Below are positions 33,409-44,520 of a stretch of 64,000 nt of DNA, one piece after another. The first letter of the stretch is position 1. The number at the start of each line of letters is the position of its first letter. Origin of the DNA: Halichondria panicea (lineage: Eukaryota > Porifera > Demospongiae > Suberitida > Halichondriidae). The notes below the pieces were generated by a model. The model was not told the origin of the DNA and did no database searches. It saw only the letters and a list, made by a program, of their open reading frames with translations. The DNA is taken from NCBI RefSeq assembly GCF_963675165.1, contig NC_087380.1, positions 3,773,803-3,837,802 on the forward strand, in the 5' to 3' direction. The translations under genes and the position numbers were made by a program.

Positions 33409-36400
33409 TCAGTTATCGTATATTCCTCCAGCTGGAGCCTCTGTGTTGCCACGCCCACCCACAGTCAAGTATGAATCGTTATGCGTTAAGTTGGAGATGG
33501 AAATCTCTTCTGGAATCTCTTCATAAACACCGCTGTTCTCAAAGGTATTGGCTGTACCTTGATCCAGGTAAGCGAGGGGGATCCCATGAGGAACAGTCCT
33601 GTGTGTAAAAAGGTAATATTACGATAGCTAACACCACCAGTTTGTCTACTGTGGATGCGGTGCCAAAACACAATCCAAGCCACAATTAAAATGCAGACAT
33701 GAATATCATAGTTGTAGTCATTCTAGCCTTATCGTGCAGAAAAACCTACTAGATTCCCCGCTTGAAACTATCGTCATTCAACAAGGTAAATAAGTGATGC
33801 ACTTGACCAACAATCGTATACAACATAGACTTCCACTAGTCTCGGATCCAGGCTGTGCTTTAGAAAAAAACGTCTGGTCAAGTTCCTATGTGAAACTCGT
33901 GCAAAAGTCGAGGAATTTTTTGGGCCAGTAATTAACCGTACCAGACGTGCTTGCCCACGATCAGTCATGAATATAATTATGAATCACGATTACAGAATTA
34001 GGCCTGTAATCAATAATGGCTGATTGTGGGCGAGCACATCCGGTGCGGTTAATTACCAGTCCAAGAAATTCCTGGACTTCTGTTTCACATAGGAACTTGA
34101 CCAGACATTCTTTTCTAAAGCGCAGCCTGGACCCGAGACTAGACTCCCGCCGGAGTCTAAAAACTTGCACTTTTGTTAGGGGCAAACTGAAACGCATGGT
34201 AACCCCTTTTTTTTAACCCATCACAACTATTAATTGCCAAAGAACTAATTCAATCAGGCCAAAACCGGACCACTTTTCGTAGTTAGCTAGGTATTGGTCG
34301 TCATTATATGTAATATAGCTTCTTGTTATTTCTTGCCTCCAAACCATGCATGGCCTGACCACTATCAAATTGATTCCTATATTTATGTAGCTGCAACTTG
34401 GTACTACCATAGATAGAAGAGTAAGAGGGAGTCTTGTATTACTAAAACGTGTAAGCGCCCATCTACAGCTTTAGCTTGTTGACACAGCCTCGATTAAACC
34501 GCGGGTAAAGCGGATGTTACACGAGGGTACTTCCGTTACCAACCCCTCTTCCTCTTCTAACTATGGTACTACCAACCCAACTCACATTTTCCCTCCTCTC
34601 TTGTACCGGAGCACTAAGTAGGTCACTATCACTACACCAGTCACTACCACAACTACCAGGGCCACCACCACTCCTCCCACCACAGCACCAGTGTTGTCAG
34701 AGGGAGAGCTCTCATCAGTAGAGGAGGCTGTTAATGGAATGTATATGGAATGTATGAGACAATGATTGTTGTTAGCACTAACCTAACACAATACACGCTG
34801 TGCTCATCCCACCACTAGTAGGCACCACACAACAGTAGAGGCCACCAGGAGCAGTAGCTGTTCCGCTCATCAGACTGACACTCATATGACCTCTTCTAAC
34901 ATACAACGCTCCATCCTCCATAACAACAGAACCGTTAGGATAGTACCAATCTCCTGTGTTCCCATCACAGCAGCCAGCAAGGTCAGTATGACAGACGAGG
35001 CTACGCCCCTCTCCCACGGAGGACAGGGGGATTTCGGAGAGCCCAGACAGGTAATTGGTGGAGGAGAGAGACAAGTACACAGGGGGAGGGGCTATAGGGG
35101 GGTTGTGATAATTTTAGTTATTACAGACATAACATTTTAGTCCTTACTCTGACAGGATGGTAAGCTGCTCCAGTTGCCAGTATTCAAACATGTGATCATT
35201 TCAAAGCCAATAAAAATAAATCCAGTTTCACAGGTGTAGGTCACCTCTCCTCCGATCATTGTGTTGGTTGGCTGTCCGGAAGAACCGTTGTCAATAGAGG
35301 GAGGAGGCCCACAGGAAACTGCACCATATCCTTATAGAGTCAATTAACCAATTAGCGTATTTTCTTACCTCGACAAGTTGGAGTTGACCCGCTCCATGTT
35401 CTGTCATTTTGACAAACTCTGACACTGTCTCCATTGAGAGTGTAGCCATCGTTGCAGCTGTGTGTAGCTATAGTGTTGATAGGTCTGATGTCAGTGGATC
35501 CCATGCTGTAGGAGATCATCCCATTGGTCAGTGGGAGCAAGTCCTCGCAGATTACTGCACAGGTACAGTCACCAAACAAACAGTAAATTCATACCACTTA
35601 CGCTGACAAGTTGGAACTGACCCATTCCACACTCCATCACTTCCACAAGTCCTGGTGGTGTCTCCATTGAGAGTGTAGCCATCGTTGCAGCTGTGTGTCG
35701 CTATGGTGTTGATAGGTCTGATATCAGTAGATCCCATGCTGCTATAGGAAATGGCTCCATTAGGCAGAGACAATAAGTCGGAGCAGATAGCTACAAGGGA
35801 ATAGATACATTCAACAAACAACAGTTAAAATTCATTCCACTTACGCTGGCATACTGGAACTGACTCACTCCACACTCCATCACTCCCACAAGTCCTGGTA
35901 GTGCCTCCATTAAGAATATAGCCAGGGTTACAGGTGTAGGTGGCCACAGTGCCAACTGGTTTAGGACTAACAGTACCCATATTGTAGCCAATCATTCCAT
36001 TAGTCAGAGCAGTCAGGTCAGAACAGGTGGTGGGTGGAGGATCAGTGGGTCCAGTGTTTGCTGTAGGGTACGTTGTGAAATCCTCAACATAACTACACAT
36101 ACTGTAACTATCAACCGAAACTATCGATCCAAACAATCTTCATTGGCGCAATACTCACATAAGTTAAAAGCCACATAGTATACTACGGTTACAGAACTCA
36201 CCATGACAAGTTGGAGCTGACCCACTCCATGTTCCATCATTCTGACAAACTCTGAAACTCACTCCAATCAGAATGTAGTCATTGTCACAAGTGGAAGTAG
36301 CAGTGGTATTAATAGGTCTGCTGTCAGCAAGTCCAGCGTCATAGGCAATGGCTCCGTTTATTAGTGGTTGTAAATCAAAACAAGTTTCTGAAAAATTAAT

Positions 36401-39400
36401 AATAGTGAGCTTATAATTATTATAATTATTAAATTCAATTCTACTTACGCTGACACACTGGAGCTGATCCACCCCAACTTCCTCCACTCCCACAAGTCCT
36501 CATTGCCTCTCCGACCAGACGGTAGCCATTGTTACAAGAGTGAGTAGCTGTACTGCCCACTGGTCTGGTGTTGATGGATCCAGCAGTGTAGGAGATTATT
36601 CCGTTGATCAGAGAAGGTAAGTCAGAGCAGATTACTACATAGATACAGTCACCAATTTAAACCAGTCAATCCATACCACTTACGCTGACAAGTTGTAGCT
36701 GACCCACTCCACATTCCATCACTGTCACAAGTCCTGGTGATGTCTCCATTGAGAGTGTAGCCAGTGACACAGGTGTAAGTGGCCACAGTGTCCACTGGTC
36801 TCAGATTAACAGTCCCTATATTGTAGCTGATCATTCCATTGGTCGGAGCAATCAGATCAGAACAGGTGGTGGGCGGAGGATCAGTGGGTGGGAGATTAGT
36901 GGGTCCAGTGTTCGCTATAGGGTGCGAGATCCTCAACATAACTATATTATCTTCACATACTATACCAAAAATTTGATCCACACAGGGTTTATGCGAGTAA
37001 TTATTAGTTGAAACACACACTGTACAAGAGTTATAGAACTCACCTTGACAAGTTGGAGTTGACCCACTCCACGTTCCATCATTCTGACAAACTCTGAAAC
37101 TCACTCCAATCAGAATGTAGTCATTGTCACAAGTAGAAGTAGCAGTGGTATTAAGAGGTCTGTTGTCAGTAAGTCCAGCGTCATAGGCAATAGCTCCGTT
37201 CATTAGTGGTTGTAAATCAAAACAAGTTTCTGAAATAGTGAGCTTATAATTATTAGCAGTATACAAATTCAATTCCACTTACGCTGACACACTGGAACTG
37301 ACCCACTCCAGCTAATCCCACTCCCACAAGTCCTCATTGCCTCTCCGACCAGACGGTAGCCATTGTCACAGGAGTAAGTAGCTGTACTTCCCACTGGTCT
37401 GATGTTGGTAGATCCACCAGCACTGTAGGTGATCATCCCGTTGGTCAGAGAGGGTAAGTCAAAACAGGGTATCTCTGCATGATATGGGAGTCGATGCACT
37501 CAACAAACAAACAGCACAATGTCCATTACACTTACGCTGACAAGTTGGAGCTGACCCACTCCACATTCCATTATTTCCATCAATCTCACATGTCCTGGTA
37601 CTGCCGCCATTGAAAGTGTAACCAGGATTACAGCTGTAGGTGGCCACAGTGTCCACTGGTCTGTTGTTAGTAGATCCAGCACCATAATCAACGACCCCAT
37701 TTGTCAGTGAGGGTAAATCAGAGCAGGTTATCACTATGGTAAAAGGTACACACTCAACGTACACATTATACACAACCAGCCATTCCTTACGATGACACAC
37801 TGGAGCAGACTCAGTCCAGCTCCCTCCACTCCCACAAGTCCTCATTGTCTCTCCGACTAGACGGTATCCATTGTCACAGGAGTAAGTAGCTGTACTGCCC
37901 ACTAGTCTGCTGTTGATGGATCCACCAGCACTGTAGGTGATCATCCCGTTGATCAGAGAGGGTAAGTCAGAGCAGAGTATCTCTGCACGGAAGTCGATGC
38001 ACTCAACAAACTAACAGTACAAAGTCCAATCCACTTACGCTGACAAGTTGGAGCTGACCCACTCCACACTCCATTATTTTCATCACTCCTACATGTCCTG
38101 GTGCTGCCGCCATTGATAGTGTAGCCAAAGTTACAGCTGTAGGTGGCCACAGTGTCCACTGGTCTGCTGTTAGTGGATCCACCACCACCATAATCAACAA
38201 TCCCATTTGTCAGTGAGGGTAAATCAGAGCAGGTTATCACTATGAGAACAGGTACCGTCAGCGTACACATTTTTACACATCAGTCATTCCTTACGCTGAC
38301 ACACTGGAGCTGTTGATGAGCTCCAGGTTCCATCACTCTGACAAGTCCTCACTGGCACTCCAACCAGAGTGTAGGGACTGAAGCAGCTGTAAGTAGCCAC
38401 TGTTCTGTTGTTAATGGATCCACCAGCATAGGTTATGCCTCCATTAGTGATGGCTGGGAGATTATCAAAGCATGTGGCTGAACCAACATTGACTGCGGAA
38501 GCGGTGAGAACAGGTCAGTTTATATGGCCGGTTTTAACAAACTGTTATAGATCATCTTACTTACACGTTAGGTAAAACACATAAGCGCTAAGAAATCTTT
38601 TACTAACATGATAGTACCTTGACAAAAAATTGGTGCAAGTCCACTCCATATTCCATCACTTCCACAAGTCTTGGTGGCGTCTCCATTGAGAATGTAGCCA
38701 GTGTCACAAGTGTAGGTGGCCACAGTACTCGCACCCAGTGTTAGGGCAGAATAGGAGATCATTCCATTGGTGATAAGAGGAAGAGACAGACACACCACTA
38801 TCAGGGATATTGTAAATATTATCAGTATAGTCACATCCAGATCCATGCACTCACCAAGGTTGACACAGAGGGTCATATCTCCTTCTGTAGTTGGTATGGT
38901 GCAGCAATAGGACCCTGTTGGAGAGAGGGGGTTGTTTCCATCTCTACGAGACAGCCTGATGAGTTGGGGACCATTCCTCACCATGAAGAACTGTTGTCCA
39001 GCAGACAACGAAGCGCCATTTCCCACTAGCTCACTCCCATCAGGATACCTCCACTGTCCTAGTCCACCCATACCATTGTTGTCAGCAACACTTCTACAGC
39101 AGGCAGTGAGGTCAGTGTGACAGGCGAGAGAAGGGAGACCACCCAGAGCATCCTCTCCAATATCAGTCATGAGGATCTCAGTATTGTTATTAGTGATGTT
39201 CGGACCCGATCCCAGTGTCAGATAGACTGTTTAGTGATACAAGGTTTAAAATGTTATAAAGCCATACCCCTGCATGTACCAATATTAAAGCATACTTATA
39301 GCACTGCAGTCTGCAGTCCACTAGCTGATATACATTACATGATTAGATCTAGACCTACCTTGCTGTCCCCAGCAGGTGGACACAACATACAGCAACAGCA

Positions 39401-39428
39401 GAAGTTGAACACCACCTTGAGTCTCCAT
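33409..39428 (-). CDS. Type I membrane receptor: Ig-like, 14 sushi/CCP, Ig-like, TM, four-tyrosine tail
   Basis: Nineteen exons join in frame to 1,259 residues. Signal peptide 39428-39359 (METQGGVQLLLLLYVVSTCW); Ig-like 39226-38855; sushi 1-14 at 38797-38618, 38477-38295, 38239-38039, 37982-37791, 37733-37536, 37474-37283, 37229-37044, 36914-36684, 36634-36449, 36387-36202, 36060-35845, 35790-35602, 35554-35369 and 35318-35148; Ig-like 35091-34783; TM 34727-34586 (GAVVGGVVVALVVVVVTGVV then RYKRGGK); tail 33598-33409. Ectodomain exons are symmetrical phase 1-1; the TM exon leaves phase 2, which fits the tail exon exactly. Each sushi exon shows four Cys, an NG turn, a Y.C, a GY.L.G and a Trp. 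The tail has YLDQ, YEEI, YLTV and a C-terminal YDN. Sushi domains bind proteins or glycans; the tail suggests SH2-dependent signalling. Ligand is unknown. If the donor after TM is skipped, translation stops at 34582. Confidence 0.88.
33837..34141. repeat. Fold-back element with ~125-bp arms in the receptor's last intron
   Basis: Left arm 33837-33969 (TAGTCTCGGATCCAGGCTGT…) and right arm 34015-34141 (…CAGCCTGGACCCGAGACTA) are inverted and about 80-85% alike by eye, with a ~45-bp AT-rich loop. It is a MITE-like insertion. Confidence 0.8.
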
Positions 39429-39669
39429 TGCTGCAACTCCAAGCACCTGACACACCTCCAAAACAAACATATGTTTGGAAGTTGTTTAAGTAATGATCTT
39501 TACCCACCTACAGTCACAGTGTTCACAGACCGATTTTTCTCTAATGTAGACTACTAGAACAAAAGCGATCGTACTTTAACCCTTTTGACACTGAATATTA
39601 TTTCAAACACTTTTCAAGTTTAAGTTTGAATGGTTGGAGCATAGTGCAAGTGGAGGGTCTGCTTGCAGA
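39429..39669. promoter_or_regulatory. Divergent promoter region between the receptor and EFCAB7
   Basis: Only 241 bp separate the two start codons, which face away from each other. I see no clear TATA box. A shared bidirectional promoter is inferred from spacing alone. Confidence 0.5.
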
Positions 39670-42600
39670 ATGGAGGGTACTCCACTACTGGATGACTGCA
39701 AGAGTGGCTGGCTAATGGTAGAAAAAGACTTCTCTGCTCGTCTATTCAAGCAAGAACAGCTCAAATATGGTAAGACTACGAGACAGCCACATATTAATCT
39801 AGTCTGTCGTGTCTGACAACAAATTGATCTCATAGTAATGCACCATGCTACGTGTACTTTGCAATGGTACTATAAGCAGTGGTACTATAACTCTCCCCAT
39901 CCTCAGCTCTCCAGTGCATGGGCCGTGACCCGTCAGACAAGGTAGTGTCTCGCTACTGGGCTCAGTGTGGAGGGTCCATGTCCTACGAGCAGTTCACACT
40001 GGTCATGAAGAGAGAGCGTAAAACCACCATGAGGGATCTCATGAGTTCATTCAAGAGAATTGACCTGAATGGAGACGGCTACATCACGGCACATGAGCTG
40101 CACAGGGTGTTGACCAAGGTGGGTCCTACTCGTTGCTATGGTAAAAACACTACATTTTATTTACAGTTTAAAACACCGTTACAAATGTGCATTGCAAATA
40201 CCATTGGTAAGTACATGTGTCTGCAATCTGGACCTTAGCTTTTGGCCGTTATACACCGGATGGTGGTTATTCAAGGGTGGCCGTTAAGAGGGGCTCCACT
40301 GTATGTATATGGTGGTCCAAGAATGGATGCTACAGTGTATGTACACGTACTATATACATGTAATACCGGTCTGTAGTTGTGAGCTTCTAATAATATAATG
40401 GTTGTTGAGCTCATGTACTCCTGGCTCTGACAATTGACAATGTTATTAAGAGAATACTGAGTCACTCAGTATACACTTACGTACATATTTGTTTGTTCCC
40501 TGCTGCAGCGTGGGGAGAAAATGTCACATGATGAGGTCCAAGCTATTATTGACGAGGCCGACCAAAACGGAGATGGAAAGTTAGACTATGCTGAATTTGC
40601 TCACATGCTGTTGAACACGAGTGAGGAGTGTGTCCATGCAGCCAAGCAGAAAGCCGGTCAATCGAGTAAAAGGGCTTCTATCTCCCATAAAAAAGGCATC
40701 CCTAACAAACACAAACACAGGGGAAGCGTGAGAAAGAGCAGCTATGATCGTCAAAAACAACGAGAAGATATCAGGGCTCAGTTATTCCCACAAGGTTCAA
40801 CTAACGGCTATCACAGAGAGGATAGGCTTACATCACAGTCTCCTGTGTCACTAACACCATCCACAATCACACAAGCTGTTTCCCCGCCTCACTCCCACCT
40901 CCCTTCATTGGTTACTCAAAAACCTGTCTCTACAACTGAAAGCTTGTTGGACGACACTCTAACATCGACTGTAACAAATCCCCAACCTCTTTTAGAAAGT
41001 ACTGAGCTAACCAAAACACCTCAAATTGAAGTACAAACTACTAAACTAAAAGCCGAACCTCCACTAGTTGAGAGCAGACCCACGGAAGAAGCTGTTAGCT
41101 CCCTACCTGATCCACTCGAACTCAGAGCCAACTCGTTAACCAAGCTGCCACCATTAAAAAGAACACCTCTACCACCTCTAATACCACCTATTGTGACCAC
41201 TCCACAGTCTAACTTGCCTACTCAAGAACAACAACAACATGAAGTCAATAATGCTCGAAAAGAAGAGAATGGAGAGGAAGATCCTTCTCGTGAACAAGGC
41301 TCGGAAAAAGAAGCAGCAAGTTCTGAGAAAGAGCCAGCTGCTACTGAACCAGATGAACAACCAAAATTTACAGAGCCGCCTGGCAATGGTAGTGAAAGCA
41401 AACCACGAGCGGGGAATGGTGACTCACAACAGGAACACAAGGAGCCATCAGACAACACGGCTGCTGGTGACTCTGAGGGTGTGGATGGAAAACGGCAAAC
41501 CGATCACTTACAAAACGGTGGAAGTGAGGGGGCGAGAAGTGAGACCGCTCCCCCTGCTTCTGTGGTGTCTTCACCACCAAAGAAACCAAAAAATATTCAG
41601 GTGAGCTTGAGCTGACGCTGTGAATACACTAAACTGTTAATATGAGCTTCGATTGAGATTTTGTACGTTGTTAAGGTTACAAGCATGTAATAACTGTAAA
41701 AGTCAATCGCCCTTGAGTTTGTGCCCATACATTTGGCCTTACATACGCAATCTTTTTATACAGTCATGGAATAGTATCACTGGAAAGGGGTGCTTCTACC
41801 TTGACCTAGATGAGAGCCCACCCCCCAACTCACAAGACGAGGATGGTGTCGTACACTGTCATCATTACCGCCTTAGACTGCCCTCCCCCACCAATGTCTG
41901 GATTGAAGTGGGTGTGGCTAAACCTGGTAACCCAGCAACAGACACACTTCTCTTTGTGTTCCACACTGATGAGACTGAGGAGCCCACTGAGATGATAGCG
42001 TACACTCAACACAGGATTGGAGAGGTGGGTAATTATATGCATCAACATGTACACTTTCATGTGATGATAAACATTCATAACCGTTTTAACATTGGACAAT
42101 CTAAACTCTGAACTCAAGCCTAGCAATAGGAGTGTTACCATTACTACATTGTACATGTATTTGCACCAGTGTGTTTTAAATCTGAACTTGGTTACATGTT
42201 CATGCATAATTATACGTAGGTGTCACTTGTGTATACAATAACATTAATACATTAGTGTTACCATTACAACATTGTACATGTATTTGCACCAGTTAAATTG
42301 AACTTGGTTACATGTTCATGCATAATTATACGTAGGTGTCACTGCATGTGTATACAAATACATTAGTGTTACCATTATTACTACATTGTACATGTATTTG
42401 CACCAGTGAGTTTTAAATCTGAATTTGGTTACATGTACATACATAGTGTCACTGCATGTGTATACAACTACACTCGGATGTAGCTATATTTTTACACTGT
42501 ACGTGACATTGTGTGTGTTTCCCTCACCTCACATACAGAGCTGGGTATGCCGGCTTGACCTTGACGCTGGCACCTATGCTCTCATTCCCTTCACCTCTCG

Positions 42601-44265
42601 CTGTTACCTCAAGCCACGAGACGACGAAGGAGCCCCTGGCATGGCACTGCTCTCAGAGGAAGGTGGTTGTGTCTCCCTCTCCCCTGGGTGCCGAGGGGCA
42701 CTGGAAGAGGTGTTCCATCGGATGGACTTGGACGGGAACGGGTTTATCAGTCGCACAGAGTTTGATTTCTTTCAGGAGAAGACTAGTGGGGAGATTTGTG
42801 ACGATGAGGCTTGGAAGGTCATTCAAGGTGGGTACAAAGTACAATAAGAGAATGTGTGTACAGTAACAGCGTTGCAGCTAGTGTACATTGTATGTCTCAA
42901 GCTGACAGATATTTTGCATTTATGAGTGTGTGTTTACAACATCTACTGTAACAGTGTATGCAAAACACTATTCGGTATTGCACAAACTACTTTTAGATTT
43001 GTGAGGCTTCTAGAACTGATATTTTAGATCAAAGCAACAACTCTTATTCATGGTAACCTTATGGTAACCTTACGACTGCTTGACATTGCATGTTTCTGTT
43101 GACCTGCAGACAACTTTGAGCTGACTGGAGAGGATGAGTTGACACTAGGAGGATTCCTGGAGCTCCATGTGATGACAGGACAGGATGAGGAGGGTGGGGA
43201 GGGGGAGCTACGAGAAGTGTTGCAGTCCCTCGGCTACTCTAACCAGCTGCAACTCGACCTGGTACTGTATTTGTGTGATATACACACTGCTGTAATATTG
43301 ACAAAGTCCCAATAATTATGTTCGCAACTAGTCTTTTATAGGCCACTTACGTGTATGTACAGTATACAAGCAGTAGACTACAGCTACCGCAAAACTGCTC
43401 TAAATATGTACTGTGAAGTGTTTATTGAGAACATACATAATTATTATAGTATATAGCTTTCTTGAATTGCTCGAACAGGTCTACACTTGTAAATGTATTT
43501 ACTCTGGAAAATTTTCTCTCGACCTCCAGGCTTGTCCGTTTGTGTTTGATTTGTTCACTGAGGATAATGAGGGAGAGATTGAGATAGTGGACCTCCTGCC
43601 GTCTACCCCCCACATTAACCCCGCCCTTTCTCGGCTCATTAGGGAGAGGGGTGTGTGCAAGGCTGTGAATGAGGGGAGGGGGCAACTGGACACGTACACA
43701 TTCACTACACCACACATGACCACCATTGTTGTGGAAAATAAGGTACAGTCTGATAAGGAGTGTGAGAAATAGTTAATGTGTTTGTGTTATCGTTATTATA
43801 TTGTACATTCACGTGCTAGCGTTGATGTGTGTATTTTTGTATGTAGACTATTATCGCATTATAAGTACACGCGTATCTAATTGATCATCGCTCGTTAATG
43901 AGTATACATCCTGTGATGTAATACTGTCTCTCTTTCCAACGGCAGAGTGATAAGAGTGCGTCAGTCCAGCTCGACTGTAGTGGGAGTGCTAACTGTGTCT
44001 TCAGTAGGGACAGTCCCCTCCATGTTCTCCATGTGCCTGCCAATTCCACTGTGGTGAGTTTATGCTGCTACAAGGAGCTCCTTGATTATGGTCTTTTATC
44101 TTTTCATGTGTGTTACATGTATTATGCATGTACATGTATTTATGTACATTGAAATTTGTTGGTAATAAATGAATGTTTTTCCTGCAGATCGGATTCCACA
44201 TTCAGCTTCTTACTGCTACAGAATCGTATAAGATTGACTGTATAGCCTCAAAAATTCTTTGTTAA
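39670..44265 (+). CDS. EFCAB7: EF-hand calcium-binding domain-containing protein 7
   Basis: Nine exons join in frame to 834 residues: 39670-39769, 39907-40118, 40509-41600, 41764-42024, 42539-42827, 43110-43261, 43530-43742, 43946-44053 and 44188-44265. EF-hand loops are DLNGDGYITAHE and DQNGDGKLDYAE, with a later DLDGNGFISRTE. Family landmarks are MSSFKRIDLNGDG, SGEICDDEAW and ACPFVFDLF. Between the first EF-hand pair and the beta-rich region (GKGCFYLDLDE) exon 3 holds a ~300-residue Pro/Ser/Glu-rich linker, making the protein longer than the ~630-residue vertebrate one. In vertebrates EFCAB7 with IQCE anchors the EVC-EVC2 complex near the base of primary cilia for Hedgehog signalling; a ciliary role here is inferred. 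It is divergent with the receptor and 255 bp upstream of the SERBP1-like start. A likely poly(A) signal ATTAAA is at 44347. Confidence 0.92.
40240..40303. mobile_element. Remnant of the pogo-like short element
   Basis: GGCCGTTATACACCGG and GTTAAGAGGGGCTCCACTGTA match one end of the 25421-25603 element. It lies in EFCAB7 intron 2. Confidence 0.65.
42131..42470. repeat. Three tandem copies of a ~115-bp unit in an EFCAB7 intron
   Basis: The word AGTGTTACCATTACTACATT followed by GTACATGTATTTGCACCAGT recurs near 42131, 42255 and 42366, with GGTTACATGTTCATGCATAA and GTAGGTGTCACT in each or most units. Confidence 0.85.
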
Positions 44266-44520
44266 AAGATATTGTCATTTTTAATTTGTGTGTACCAGAC
44301 ATGTACTGTACATTTTGGTTGATCCTGTGATTTGCTGTGATTGGCTATTAAAAGAAACATTGAAATAGTTGCTCTATTTTGTTCAATTAGAGCATGCACT
44401 TTAAGTTGTTACGGTCAAGTACTTTAGGCCATGTGTGTTATTTCTGCAAATGGCCGCAAGTAGAAGATAGCCAATTGACAGATAATCCGATCCAATCCAC
44501 AGTCAGTGAGCAAAGCAGAG

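Noticed and set aside
33640-33700. Hydrophobic minus-strand stretch (ILIVAWIVF) as a second TM exon for the receptor
   Set aside because: Its frame and splice phase do not connect to either the TM exon or the tail exon, whereas a direct 34586 to 33598 junction is in phase.
41178-41604. Antisense and alternate-frame ORFs over EFCAB7 exon 3
   Set aside because: Shadows of a low-complexity Glu/Lys/Pro coding exon whose own frame is continuous with conserved EF-hand exons.
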